This document shows positions 17,569 to 26,178 of a stretch of 42,991 nucleotides of DNA, in pieces. Each line of letters starts with the position of its first letter. Within the stretch, counting starts at the first letter, position 1. The notes beneath the pieces were generated by a model. The model worked only from the letters and a program-made list of their open reading frames with translations. It was not told the DNA's origin and ran no database searches. The DNA comes from RGIG1681 sp045657465 (GTDB lineage Bacteria; Bacillota; Clostridia; Christensenellales; UBA1242). The stretch spans positions 1-42,991 of the forward strand of contig JAZOTD010000033.1 in NCBI GenBank assembly GCA_045657465.1, in the 5' to 3' direction. The position numbers were made by a program, and so were the translations under genes.

Positions 17569-17589
17569 AAACACCTAAAAAAGGTGTTT
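17569..17589 (-). terminator. intrinsic terminator of the metal exporter gene
   Basis: AAACACCT-TTTTT-AGGTGTTT followed by TTCTTTTATTT on the minus strand; it overlaps the stop codon. Confidence 0.8.
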
Positions 17590-18547
17590 AAAATAAAAGA
17601 AAATTAAATGAAATAAAATGTAAAGCGTATCCAATTATCAAACTTGGAATGATTAACATTGCAATGATAAATAAATTTTCTTTAATGTTTTTGTTTTGTT
17701 TTAGCAAAATTAATATACCGATGCCGGCGTTGACTGAAAGCCCTGTGATTATTGCGCCGAAGCTTAGTCCGCCCATGAGATAAAGTTCGGTCAAAATAAC
17801 AGACGATGCACAGTTTGGAATAAGTCCGATAAGTAGAGCGAGTAGTGGTTGAAGTGCGTGACTTGATTTTAAGAATGCTGTCATGTTGGCTTCGCCAACA
17901 AAATGAATGATTGTTCCCATGATTGCATTTATGATGAAAATGTAAACAAAAATTTTAATGCAGTGAATTAGTGGATGTTTCCAATTGAACTTTGAACTTT
18001 CAGTGTCGTGGTGACAACATGCATGAATATGTTCTTCATGATCGACTTCATGTTCATCGTGTTCATCATGCTCGTCGTGTTCATGATCATCATCTTCGTG
18101 GTCTTCATGGTGGTGTTTCGTAGTTTTAACTTGGTTGTGCTTGAATAGTTTGCCATAAAGGAACATTGCAAGATAACCTATTGCAATTGCAAAAATAATT
18201 TTTGTTGCAATCAGCAATAACATTGATGGAATGTATTTATAGTTTGCAAGCATAATTGGAATTGATTCGTCGCTGGTTGCGATATAAACTGCAATCAGTG
18301 CGCCGATTGAAATTTTGTGTTCTGCAAAAAGTTCAGAAGAGATTACTGAAAATCCACATTGCGGAACCGAACCAAACAATGCTCCCATGCAAGGGCTAGC
18401 CCTTCCTTTTAACAATTTTGATTTGTGAAACTTAAAAACATTTTTATATTCAAGAAGTTCTATCAAAAAATACACAACAAAAAGCACTGGCAATAAAATG
18501 GCAGTGTCTTTTAATGCATGCAAAAGAATGTGTAAAATTTCTTTCAT
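17588..18547 (-). CDS. putative heavy-metal exporter (ArsP_2/PF11449-like) with His-rich loop
   Basis: A 319-residue membrane protein with two homologous halves, matching the putative 10-helix metal exporter family sometimes labelled a manganese transporter. Each half carries a Pro-x-Cys motif: GSVPQCGFSV near residue 60 and GLIPNCASSVILTELY near 240. The central cytoplasmic loop (about residues 138-185) is extremely rich in His, Asp and Glu, with repeated DEH units and a CCHHD end, a likely metal buffer or sensor. The family is predicted from its residues to export divalent metals or metalloids; direct biochemical proof is thin. It has its own near-consensus promoter and terminator. Substrate uncertain. 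Confidence 0.75.
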   Translation of the reverse strand: MKEILHILLHALKDTAILLPVLFVVYFLIELLEYKNVFKFHKSKLLKGRASPCMGALFGSVPQCGFSVISSELFAEHKISIGALIAVYIATSDESIPIMLANYKYIPSMLLLIATKIIFAIAIGYLAMFLYGKLFKHNQVKTTKHHHEDHEDDDHEHDEHDEHDEHEVDHEEHIHACCHHDTESSKFNWKHPLIHCIKIFVYIFIINAIMGTIIHFVGEANMTAFLKSSHALQPLLALLIGLIPNCASSVILTELYLMGGLSFGAIITGLSVNAGIGILILLKQNKNIKENLFIIAMLIIPSLIIGYALHFISFNFLLF

Positions 18548-18583
18548 GAAAGATCCTCGTGTTTATTTTGTTTAAGCGAGACT

Positions 18584-18612
18584 ATTATAGCCCGCAAAAA
18601 GAGAAAAGTCAA
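18584..18612 (-). promoter_or_regulatory. promoter of the metal exporter gene
   Basis: Minus strand TTGACT (18612-18607), 17-base spacer, TATAAT (18589-18584), near-consensus, 36 bases before the start codon. Confidence 0.8.
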
Positions 18613-18682
18613 GAAATGTTGTAGATAATGATTTTGCAATTAAAATAATATTTAAAAATGTATAAAAATAGAATATTGTTTG

Positions 18683-18747
18683 AAAATTATACAATTTTAA
18701 CAAGAAAAAGGCGGTTTATTTGATTTATTTTTAAATTGTATAATTTT
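18683..18747. repeat. 15-bp perfect inverted repeat in the 360-base intergenic region
   Basis: AAAATTATACAATTT (18683-18697) and its exact reverse complement AAATTGTATAATTTT (18733-18747), 35 bases apart. Each arm contains TATAAT on the outward-reading strand. The remainder of the gap 18548-18907 holds the two divergent gene promoters and AT-rich sequence with nothing else I can recognise. The repeat could be a paired operator, a cruciform or an RNA hairpin. Confidence 0.6.
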
Positions 18748-18869
18748 GGTTAATTTTGTTAAATTTTTACATTTTTAAAGAAATGACATAGTTTTGGTGG
18801 GTTTTGAATGGTGATTTGCGTTTTTTAAGAAGAAGTATAAAACTAATATAAATTTATTATATATTACTC

Positions 18870-18898
18870 TTGAAATTTAAAAAAAGCGGTGCTATAAT
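18870..18898 (+). promoter_or_regulatory. promoter of the HipA-like gene; near-leaderless
   Basis: TTGAAA (18870-18875), 17-base spacer, TATAAT (18893-18898). The expected start of transcription near 18905 is about three bases before the ATG at 18908. Confidence 0.75.
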
Positions 18899-18907
18899 TG
18901 TAAGGCT

Positions 18908-19954
18908 ATGATAAGAGATTTTTTCGAATGGTATGAAAATTGTGATACAAACAAAAGGTTTGATTCATTAGACTTGTCGTCTAATACTTTTTTTGTGAGC
19001 GGAATTTCTAAGATTACCAAAGGAATTATAACTTATGAAGATGTTGATTATTGCATAAAAACACCGCATAGTAGATTTTATAAATTTGGTTATTTAAATT
19101 TGTGTTTAGAAGAGAGAGACAATAAACTCGCAACTTCGAGTGAACTTATTTCAAAAAAAAGATATAAACAATTTAGGTTTATGTATGCAAATCACAGACC
19201 TCTTTTGAGAGATAATATTGATGCAATGTCTAAAGGTTTATCTGATGATATTTTGTGGAAAAATAGACATATTTATAATTTTGAAGAAATGTATAAAAAG
19301 GGTATTTATCTTTTAATTTCTCCAGCAATTTCAAACGAAAAAATTGACACTATTTCGCTCGGTGACATTGCAACAATTGGTCTTCAGCTCACAAAAGGCA
19401 ACAAGCTTGAACAAACTATGTATGACAGTTTAGAGGCTGTTCTTGACTGCAAAGAATACTATTTAAAATTTATGACTGAAGAGTGTTATGATCAATATAT
19501 AAAGTTGGTGATAGCGTCAATTTTTGACTTTGGAGATGATGATCACTTTCACAATGTAAAGCTTTGCAAAAACAAAACAAGCGACAAGTATGAATCAATA
19601 TTTATATTTGACAAAGAGTCAACTGCGTTTAATCCAATTATAGCACAAAATTATGATATGGAACTTTATCGAGTTGAGCAAGAAGTTCAGTTTTTTAAAA
19701 ATTATAATAGCATTCCTATTATATCTTCAAATGAAACATCAATGATGCGTATGTATGGAATAACTAGATTAATTTTAAATGGAAAACTTGAAAAAAGATA
19801 TGTTAAGTTTTTAGAAGAAATTGCCGGTGTTGATTTTAACAAAATTGGTCAAGAAATTTATGAAGAACTTGGAATTAGACCAAATCAAAAACAACTTGAC
19901 GTCTATAAATATGGGGCTGATTTGGCCGGTATTATTTCAGGGAAAGAATATTAA
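18908..19954 (+). CDS. diverged HipA-like (protein-kinase-fold) protein
   Basis: I do not recognise a close family, but the 348-residue protein carries the active-site pattern of HipA/PI3K-type kinases. FDFGDDDHFHNVKLCKN (about 206-222) matches D-x-H-x-x-N with catalytic D211 and metal-binding N216, and IFIFDKEST (about 231-239) matches the second metal aspartate (D235) of the DFG-like motif. An antiparallel N-terminal lobe and helical C-terminal lobe are plausible. Substrate unknown; HipA phosphorylates glutamyl-tRNA synthetase and CtkA-like relatives phosphorylate proteins. No HipB-like antitoxin gene lies next to it, so a toxin-antitoxin role is not supported. No internal Met near the start offers an alternative; the mRNA is predicted near-leaderless. 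Confidence 0.5.
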   Translation: MIRDFFEWYENCDTNKRFDSLDLSSNTFFVSGISKITKGIITYEDVDYCIKTPHSRFYKFGYLNLCLEERDNKLATSSELISKKRYKQFRFMYANHRPLLRDNIDAMSKGLSDDILWKNRHIYNFEEMYKKGIYLLISPAISNEKIDTISLGDIATIGLQLTKGNKLEQTMYDSLEAVLDCKEYYLKFMTEECYDQYIKLVIASIFDFGDDDHFHNVKLCKNKTSDKYESIFIFDKESTAFNPIIAQNYDMELYRVEQEVQFFKNYNSIPIISSNETSMMRMYGITRLILNGKLEKRYVKFLEEIAGVDFNKIGQEIYEELGIRPNQKQLDVYKYGADLAGIISGKEY

Positions 19955-19974
19955 TGTTTTATTGCTCTGAGCAC

Positions 19975-20008
19975 AAAAAAAGAAAGGGTTTAAACCCTTT
20001 CTTTTTTT
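19975..20008. terminator. bidirectional terminator
   Basis: Perfect 20-bp palindrome GAAAGGGTTTAAACCCTTTC (19982-20001) with A7 and T7 on its sides, between convergent genes. Confidence 0.92.
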
Positions 20009-23000
20009 ATTCGTCGTCGTCTTCAAATTTTCTTTTGCCGGTGTATGCATCATCTGCTCTTGCGATGATGTCGTCTTCGATTTTGTATGAATCATCTTTT
20101 GAGAATTCATTAGTGAATCCTTCACGTTTCAAAAGTGCGTCAACATTTGAAGAAATTGATGCATTTTCACTCTTGTCACCACGCTTTTCAAGAAGTGCAC
20201 GGTTGTCATATCTGTCATTTGGTTTGTCTTCTTGTGGAACTGTACGATGGAGTTTTACGAGTTCTACAACCATATAAATAAATCCAAACAATGCAAGTGC
20301 GGCGGTTACTAGAGAAAAGATTGCTTGCGATTTAGAAATAATTCCAAATGGAAGAGCAATAGTTGAAAGTGTGATTGATTGAGTGCGTTTTTTCCTTCTT
20401 AAAAGTTTAATAACAATTACCATACAAATCTCGATAATAAAGATGATGATAAGTGTTATTGGGAGCCAGTTAATATCAAGTGTTTTTTGTTTTACTTCAA
20501 AGGCGGCTTCAATTATTTGAATATATTCTGCATAGTTATAATCTTCAGCTCTGTAGATTCTAACGTCATAAACGCCAATTTTGTTTGGAACTTCTGTTTG
20601 CCAATTTTCCCCAACCTTATATTCTATTATAAAGCCAGAAAGGGAAGAATTTGTGTCATAATACCCATGACCATCGACTTCAACAGATTGTTTTTCTAAA
20701 TTCAAAACGATTTGTGTTTTTTCTTTCCATTTTGCATAGAGTGTCAAATCATGTGCTGGCATTGGTTGACCCGCCAAGAATTGTGTTTGAAGCGTTTGAT
20801 CGAACCAACCTTCAAATATATAACCTTTTCGATTTGGTGCTTGTGGCATATAAATTTGTGAGCCAAACGCCTTGGTTGATGTTTGGTCTCTGTTGCCATT
20901 GTTAAATACAAATGTTAATTCATATTGCTTAACAGCCCATCTTGCAAATGCGGTTCTGTTTTGTGCTGGAGTTGGTGCACTAAAATCAAATTCTGTTGTG
21001 AAGGTTTGTGTGGTATACCAACCGATGAATGTGTAGCCTATTGTTTCTGGATCAGCTGGAGTTGTTGGAACTTCTCCATAAAGTGTTTCAATTGTTTCAC
21101 CTGGTTTTTGACCAGAGAAGTTTAAGTAAATAAGATATTTCAATTTTGTCCAGCGAGCATAAAGCGTGATATCTTCTGCCGGAATTGTTGTTGCAGTGAT
21201 TGGTGTTGTTAATTCTTCGTCTGTGCACCAAACAAGTTCACCATGACCCTCAAGACTGATGTTTGGGAAAATAATTTCAGTTTGATAGTCATTGGTTGTT
21301 GATGAATCAGCATCGCCATTGTTGTGAACAAATGTTACGGTGTATTGATTGATGGTCCATTTAGCGTAAAGTGTTAAGTCAACCGCAGGCATTGTGGTAA
21401 ATTCAAATTCGGTGTTTAATTGTTCGTCAATAAACCAAGCATCAAATGAATAACCAGTTTTTGTTGTGGTCGGCAAAGAAATTTCTTCACCATAATCCTT
21501 AACGATATCATTAACAGGGCTGCCGCCATTTGTTACAAATGAAAGTGTGTATTTGATAGCATTCCATTTTGCAACGAGTGATGGTTGTTTGTTTTCGTTT
21601 AAAAACAAGTCAAGCCATGCATTTGAGGTTGTTTGTGGGGAGTTATATTGATAAGTTTTGATTGAAGTATCGATTGAAAAATAATTAAGCGATGTTTTTG
21701 AATATTTGATAATGTTTGCTAATGTTAATTCTTCACCCAAGCAGGTTTCAAGGGCCGTGGTGTTAAAATACCATACATTTGAATCAACACCAAGTGTTGT
21801 CATTTCTTCTGTTGTTAAAGTAATCTTTCCAAACCAGCCATCAAAACTTGAATATTGTTTTGAAATATTTGCATCTGTTGCAAGTGTGATGTGTGAATTA
21901 TTTTTGTAATAAATAGATGGGGTTTTGTATTCTTGAACAAAAGAACCACCATTTAAATCATAATCAACATTAATTGATGTGTTTACAATAAAAACCTTTC
22001 CTGCTAGCGATGAAGTTACTGTATACCAATTGTTTAGTGCAACAGGTTGAATCTTGCTAAAATTGAGGTCGTAAACTTCGGTTGAGATCTGCGCATTGTC
22101 ATGAATATAATTAACGCCAATTTTAAGAGGCGATGAAACCGCTAATGTTTGGTCGTTAAGATTGAAAGTCATGTTTTCAACGTATTTAAACAAGTAGGTT
22201 GAAGTGTGAGAGACTGTTCCAGCAAGGGTTAAGGTTGTTCCTTCAATGTTTGGAACATCAAGAGCCACACTATTTGTTGCAGTGGTGTTAAATTCAGCGG
22301 AATCAATTTTTATGCTTGCTGCATAAGTTGTTTCACTTGAAATGTTGATTAATGTGTGATAGTTGTTGTTTGTGAGTGAGATGTTTTTGAAGGTGAAAAC
22401 TTGATTTGATGTTGCAGGAATAATGTTGAATATTGGGAGTTCGTTTGTTGAAGAAAGAGTTCCTGAAATGATTGCTGATTTTGTTAAAATTATGCTTTCG
22501 TTTTCATGCAACACATAATTTGTAAAGTTAAGAGTGCTTGGAGTTGAAGAAATGTTGTCAAGTTCAATCAATCTAACAGCATCATTAAGTGAAGCCGCAT
22601 TTGCTGAAATGGTGTAGGTTTTTCCGCTAACTGAAGTGCTTTCAATTGTAAGTGTTGTGTCACCATTTTGAGTGATTGTGTAAGCGTAACTTTTTGGAGA
22701 CCATCTTGCATAAAGTGTTGTGTCTGTTGTAAATTCTGTTGTTGTGTCAACCAAAGATTCTGCTTCTTCACTTATAGCCCAACCAAGAAAGACATATCCA
22801 TCAAGTTTTGCAGTGGCAAAATTTGAAACAAATCCATTTTCATCGGTTTGCGTGTCACCGTTTGAAACAATGGTTCCGCCTTTGGTGTTATAGTTTATTG
22901 AAACTTGTGCGGCACTAGCAAGAGAATCGCTTATGCGTGGTGAAAAACCCACGGCAAAGACTGCGGTTAGTGCAATAAAAAATCCAAAAAATATGCTTAA

Positions 23001-23012
23001 CTTTTTCTTCAT
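20007..23012 (-). CDS. large surface protein with Listeria-Bacteroides (InlB B-type) repeats
   Basis: A 1001-residue secreted, membrane-anchored protein. Residues 1-35 form a signal peptide. Beta-repeats of the Flg_new/InlB-B type, each ending in an LYA(K/R)W-like box, lie at about 38-104, 347-480, 484-552, 555-621, 624-692 and 695-762; typical cores are GYSFDAWFIDEQLNTEF and GYIFEGWFDQTLQTQF. Residues about 105-345 are a Thr/Ser/Asn-rich segment that may form a parallel beta-helix. Two membrane helices (about 848-869 and 896-918) are separated by an RRKKR patch and followed by a charged tail ending FEDDDE, so anchoring is by helices and not by sortase. The family is linked with adhesion, but the ligand is unknown. 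AAGGAG precedes ATG 23012. Confidence 0.85.
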   Translation of the reverse strand: MKKKLSIFFGFFIALTAVFAVGFSPRISDSLASAAQVSINYNTKGGTIVSNGDTQTDENGFVSNFATAKLDGYVFLGWAISEEAESLVDTTTEFTTDTTLYARWSPKSYAYTITQNGDTTLTIESTSVSGKTYTISANAASLNDAVRLIELDNISSTPSTLNFTNYVLHENESIILTKSAIISGTLSSTNELPIFNIIPATSNQVFTFKNISLTNNNYHTLINISSETTYAASIKIDSAEFNTTATNSVALDVPNIEGTTLTLAGTVSHTSTYLFKYVENMTFNLNDQTLAVSSPLKIGVNYIHDNAQISTEVYDLNFSKIQPVALNNWYTVTSSLAGKVFIVNTSINVDYDLNGGSFVQEYKTPSIYYKNNSHITLATDANISKQYSSFDGWFGKITLTTEEMTTLGVDSNVWYFNTTALETCLGEELTLANIIKYSKTSLNYFSIDTSIKTYQYNSPQTTSNAWLDLFLNENKQPSLVAKWNAIKYTLSFVTNGGSPVNDIVKDYGEEISLPTTTKTGYSFDAWFIDEQLNTEFEFTTMPAVDLTLYAKWTINQYTVTFVHNNGDADSSTTNDYQTEIIFPNISLEGHGELVWCTDEELTTPITATTIPAEDITLYARWTKLKYLIYLNFSGQKPGETIETLYGEVPTTPADPETIGYTFIGWYTTQTFTTEFDFSAPTPAQNRTAFARWAVKQYELTFVFNNGNRDQTSTKAFGSQIYMPQAPNRKGYIFEGWFDQTLQTQFLAGQPMPAHDLTLYAKWKEKTQIVLNLEKQSVEVDGHGYYDTNSSLSGFIIEYKVGENWQTEVPNKIGVYDVRIYRAEDYNYAEYIQIIEAAFEVKQKTLDINWLPITLIIIFIIEICMVIVIKLLRRKKRTQSITLSTIALPFGIISKSQAIFSLVTAALALFGFIYMVVELVKLHRTVPQEDKPNDRYDNRALLEKRGDKSENASISSNVDALLKREGFTNEFSKDDSYKIEDDIIARADDAYTGKRKFEDDDE

Positions 23013-23051
23013 GAAAAGCTCCTTAAAAAATATATAAAATTATATATTTTA

Positions 23052-23080
23052 ATAGTAAATATTTTTACTAAAATTGTAAA
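23052..23080 (-). promoter_or_regulatory. promoter with overlapping inverted repeat, surface protein gene
   Basis: Minus strand TTTACA (23080-23075), 17-base spacer, TACTAT (23057-23052). A 7-bp inverted repeat TAGTAAA TATT TTTACTA (23053-23070) overlaps the spacer and -10, a plausible operator. Confidence 0.5.
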
Positions 23081-23127
23081 CCAAAATGCATTAAAATATA
23101 CAAATAATCTTAAAAAAATGTCAAAAA

Positions 23128-23152
23128 AATAAAAGCATATAATATGCTTTTA
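23128..23152 (-). terminator. intrinsic terminator after transketolase
   Basis: AAAAGCATA-TTA-TATGCTTTT followed by ATTTTTTT on the minus strand, overlapping the tkt stop codon. Confidence 0.8.
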
Positions 23153-25108
23153 TTTTAAATTCTTTTCAATTTGGGTTTTGAGGTTTGAAACTGTGTAGCC
23201 TGATTTTTCATAAACATCAGCGCTTTTTCCGCTTGATTTATAGCTGTTAACCCCCAAAATTAAGCCATCTACACCAACATATTTATACCAGATTGGGTCA
23301 TTTGAAGCTTCAATTACAACTCTTAAGTTTGCATCTTTTAAGCGGACTTTATTTTTATAAGTTTTTGGCATTGAATCAAACAAGCTCTCGCATGGCATTG
23401 AGATGACTCTTGCGCCGTAGGTTTCTAGTTCTTTTGCAACATCAATTGCAAGTGAAACTTCACGGCCGGTAGCAATGATTTCAATGGTTGGTTTTGTTTT
23501 TGTTTCAAAAATCACATAACCGCCATTTTGAGCATCTTCAATGGTTGGACCTTCAATATCTTTTAACTTTGCTTTTGATGCAATGATTGTTGTTGGTGTT
23601 TTTGTTTCTAAGAAGTGTTTGAAGCTTGCAATAAATTCAGCTTTGGTTGCTGGTCTAAACACGTTTAAACCAATAAATCTTCTAAGTTGTCCAATTTGTT
23701 CGATTGGTTGATGAGTTGGTCCGTCTTCACCAACATCAACTGAGTCGTGTGTGAAAATTGAAAGCACTGGAATGTTCATAAGTGAACGCATTTTTAGTGA
23801 TGGTGTCATGTAGTTAGAAAAAGCCAAGAATGTGCTGTCAAATGTTGGAGTGTTAAGGTAGAGTGTGATTCCGTTACAAATTGTGCCCATGGCATGTTCA
23901 CGGATTCCAAAATGAATGTTTCTGCCACCACGGTTTTGTGAAGAGTAACTTCCGCCATCAGTTATGAATGCCTTGGTTGATGCTGCAACATCGGCAGTTC
24001 CGCCAACAAGTTCTGCAAAGACACTTGCAACGGCATTTAAAATCATACTAGCGACATCTCTGCCTGCAAGTTCAGGTTCTTTTTCAAGGGTTTTTAATAG
24101 TTTTTCATAGTTAAATTTCTTTGGTTCAAAAACAGCTTTTAATTGTTTAAATTTTTCAGGATATTTTGATTTATAAGCAGAAAGCTTGTCTTGCCATGCT
24201 TGATATTTTTTCGTATTGACTGAAACAGATTGGTTGCACAAGTCATACACATCTTCTGGAATAAAGAAACTTTCACTTGCGTCAAGACTTTCTTTAAATG
24301 TTTTGAGTTCGTCTTCTGGAAGTGGATAAGCATGTGCTTTTGGTGAGCCTGCTTTTGTTGTGCCAACTCCGATTACTGTTTCAAAAATTACAATAGTTGG
24401 CTTATTTGACTTTTTAGCTTCAGCAAGGGCCTTTGTGCAAGATTTGTAATCGTGTCCGTTTTTAACATGAACAACATTCCAACCCATTGATTTAAATTTT
24501 AAAGCAGTGTCTTCTTTGTTTGAAAGTTCACGTGCTCCGTCAATTGTGATTTCGTTGTCGTCATAAAGAAGAATTAATTTGTTTAAACCAAGAGTTCCTG
24601 CAATTGCACAAGCTTCAATTCCAACGCCTTCCATAATGCAACCGTCTCCGGTGTAGCAATATGTGTGGTTATCAAAAAGGGCAATGTCTTTGGTGTTGAA
24701 TTTTTCTGCAAACATTGTTTCGGCAATTGCCATACCAACTGCATTTGCAATGCCTTGACCGAGTGGACCAGTGGTTGTTTCTGCTCCAGGAACAATGCCA
24801 TATTCTGGGTGACCAGGGGTTTTTGAACCATAGGTTCTAAATTTTTTCAAATCGTCCATTGAAAGGTCATAGCCAAACATGTGCAAGAGTGAATAATACA
24901 TTGCACTGGTGTGACCTGCAGACAACACAAGTCTGTCACGGCCAAGAAATTTTGGGTCTTTTGGATTAAATTTTAAGTGGTCTTTAAAAAGTGAAAACAT
25001 CATTGTGCTTGCACCTAGGGCAGATCCGGTGTGTCCAGATTTTGCATTTGAAATGGTTTCAGCTGTGAGTGATTTTAGATAGTTAATAGATTTTTGAATT
25101 TGTTCCAT
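23150..25108 (-). CDS. tkt: transketolase
   Basis: A 652-residue thiamine-diphosphate enzyme of the non-oxidative pentose phosphate pathway, moving two-carbon units between ketose and aldose phosphates. All parts are present: N-terminal SGHTGSALGAS (about 23-33), ThDP/metal motif GDGCIMEG with the downstream YDDNEITIDG (about 155-190), catalytic GIREHAMG and the pyrimidine domain HDSVDVGEDGPTHQPIEQ (about 454-471), then the C-terminal domain. Full length for the family. It starts eight bases after the SpoU methylase gene and has its own AGGAG, so the two form a short operon ended by a terminator. Confidence 0.96.
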   Translation of the reverse strand: MEQIQKSINYLKSLTAETISNAKSGHTGSALGASTMMFSLFKDHLKFNPKDPKFLGRDRLVLSAGHTSAMYYSLLHMFGYDLSMDDLKKFRTYGSKTPGHPEYGIVPGAETTTGPLGQGIANAVGMAIAETMFAEKFNTKDIALFDNHTYCYTGDGCIMEGVGIEACAIAGTLGLNKLILLYDDNEITIDGARELSNKEDTALKFKSMGWNVVHVKNGHDYKSCTKALAEAKKSNKPTIVIFETVIGVGTTKAGSPKAHAYPLPEDELKTFKESLDASESFFIPEDVYDLCNQSVSVNTKKYQAWQDKLSAYKSKYPEKFKQLKAVFEPKKFNYEKLLKTLEKEPELAGRDVASMILNAVASVFAELVGGTADVAASTKAFITDGGSYSSQNRGGRNIHFGIREHAMGTICNGITLYLNTPTFDSTFLAFSNYMTPSLKMRSLMNIPVLSIFTHDSVDVGEDGPTHQPIEQIGQLRRFIGLNVFRPATKAEFIASFKHFLETKTPTTIIASKAKLKDIEGPTIEDAQNGGYVIFETKTKPTIEIIATGREVSLAIDVAKELETYGARVISMPCESLFDSMPKTYKNKVRLKDANLRVVIEASNDPIWYKYVGVDGLILGVNSYKSSGKSADVYEKSGYTVSNLKTQIEKNLK

Positions 25109-25116
25109 AAATTCTC

Positions 25117-25992
25117 CTATTTATTTTTTGAGTTTCCAAATTTTTGAAGACCTGCTTCATATGACACAAGTGTCGACGCAAAACCAACATTCAAGCTTTC
25201 AACAGAACCAAGCATTGGAATAATGATGCTTTGAGCATGTGGAAGTTTGCGCCATGAATCAGAAATGCCAGTGTGTTCATTTCCTGAAATTATTGCAATT
25301 CTGCCCGAGTAGTCAATTTCACGATAGCTCTTTTTTGCTTGAAGGTCAGTGACAACACATTTAAAACCATGATTTTCAAGCCACACTTGAACTTCGTCAA
25401 TCTCTGCTTCTAAAACTGGAAGCATAAAGCTTGCACCAAGACTGCTTCTAACAAGTCTGCTGTTTGAAAGTCTGGCTTGTTTATTTGTGACGATTGCAAA
25501 GTCGCCACCAGCACTGTCAAACGAACGCAAGATTGCACCAATATTTCCTGGTTGTTCAAGTCCGTCCATTACAATTGCCAAAACATTATTATTTTTTTCA
25601 ATAAGTTTTTCAATGTCTTTAAGTGAAAAAGTTTGCATTTCAGCAACAATAAAATATTCATCATAGCCATCACGGTCACTGATTTTTTTGCAGGCTTTTT
25701 CAGAAATAGCATAGGTTTTTTGGCTGTATTTTGACATTTTTGCGATTTTTTCGAGATTTTCTGCAGATATTTTGTCATTTTCTAATTTGTCTGCGTTATA
25801 GAAAAATTGTGTAACTTTGATGTTTTTCTCAATAAGTTTTTCAACAGCCCAAAGCCCTTCACAAACAAAGAGTGTTTTGTCTTTGCACTTGTTTTCCACA
25901 AGGCTTTTTGCGAATGCAACTTCAGGTGATGAAATGCCACAAATTTGTGAATTAAGTTTGATTTGCTGTTTCAAATTTTCAGTATTTGTCAT
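25117..25992 (-). CDS. TrmH/SpoU-family RNA 2'-O-methyltransferase
   Basis: A 291-residue RNA ribose methyltransferase with an N-terminal substrate-binding domain (about 1-135, the SpoU_sub_bind region with the CEGLWAVEKLIE segment) and a C-terminal SPOUT domain with the deep trefoil knot. Motif 1 is QPGNIGAILRSFDSAG (about 147-162), motif 2 ISGNEHTGIS and motif 3 PMLGSVESLNVGFASTLVSYE, together forming the S-adenosylmethionine site. Members methylate 23S rRNA or tRNA; the target here cannot be read from sequence. First gene of the operon with tkt. Confidence 0.92.
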   Translation of the reverse strand: MTNTENLKQQIKLNSQICGISSPEVAFAKSLVENKCKDKTLFVCEGLWAVEKLIEKNIKVTQFFYNADKLENDKISAENLEKIAKMSKYSQKTYAISEKACKKISDRDGYDEYFIVAEMQTFSLKDIEKLIEKNNNVLAIVMDGLEQPGNIGAILRSFDSAGGDFAIVTNKQARLSNSRLVRSSLGASFMLPVLEAEIDEVQVWLENHGFKCVVTDLQAKKSYREIDYSGRIAIISGNEHTGISDSWRKLPHAQSIIIPMLGSVESLNVGFASTLVSYEAGLQKFGNSKNK

Positions 25993-26015
25993 AAATTATA
26001 TTCTCCAAGTTCTAG

Positions 26016-26042
26016 TGTATAGCAAATAATTTTCTTTGTCAA
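26016..26042 (-). promoter_or_regulatory. promoter of the SpoU methylase-tkt operon
   Basis: Minus strand TTGACA (26042-26037) and TGC-TATACA (26021-26016), with a 15-base spacer; a shifted TACACT would give 17. Upstream of the CorC promoter in the divergent gap. Confidence 0.55.
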
Positions 26043-26110
26043 TTTGTTTAAGAAAGCTGCAAAGTCTTTGTGATAAATATAGGTTAGCGTAAAAACTGAA
26101 AATAAATCTA

Positions 26111-26139
26111 TTTACAAAAGCATAGAATTGATATATAAT
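26111..26139 (+). promoter_or_regulatory. promoter of the CNNM/CorC gene
   Basis: TTTACA (26111-26116), 17-base spacer, TATAAT (26134-26139), near-consensus. Confidence 0.75.
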
Positions 26140-26178
26140 ATGCAATATAATATAATTTTTTAGGAGATTTTGAAATAT

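Noticed and set aside
17588..18547. Manganese or arsenic riboswitch before the exporter
   Set aside because: The transcribed leader is only about 30 bases, too short to hold a yybP-ykoY-type element.
18618..18650. Fur/Zur-like box (GATAATGAT) upstream of the metal exporter
   Set aside because: Only one half-site resembles the consensus; the other half does not match, so a metal-regulator site is not supported.
18908..19954. HipBA toxin-antitoxin system
   Set aside because: No small helix-turn-helix gene lies upstream or downstream; only the kinase-like gene is present.
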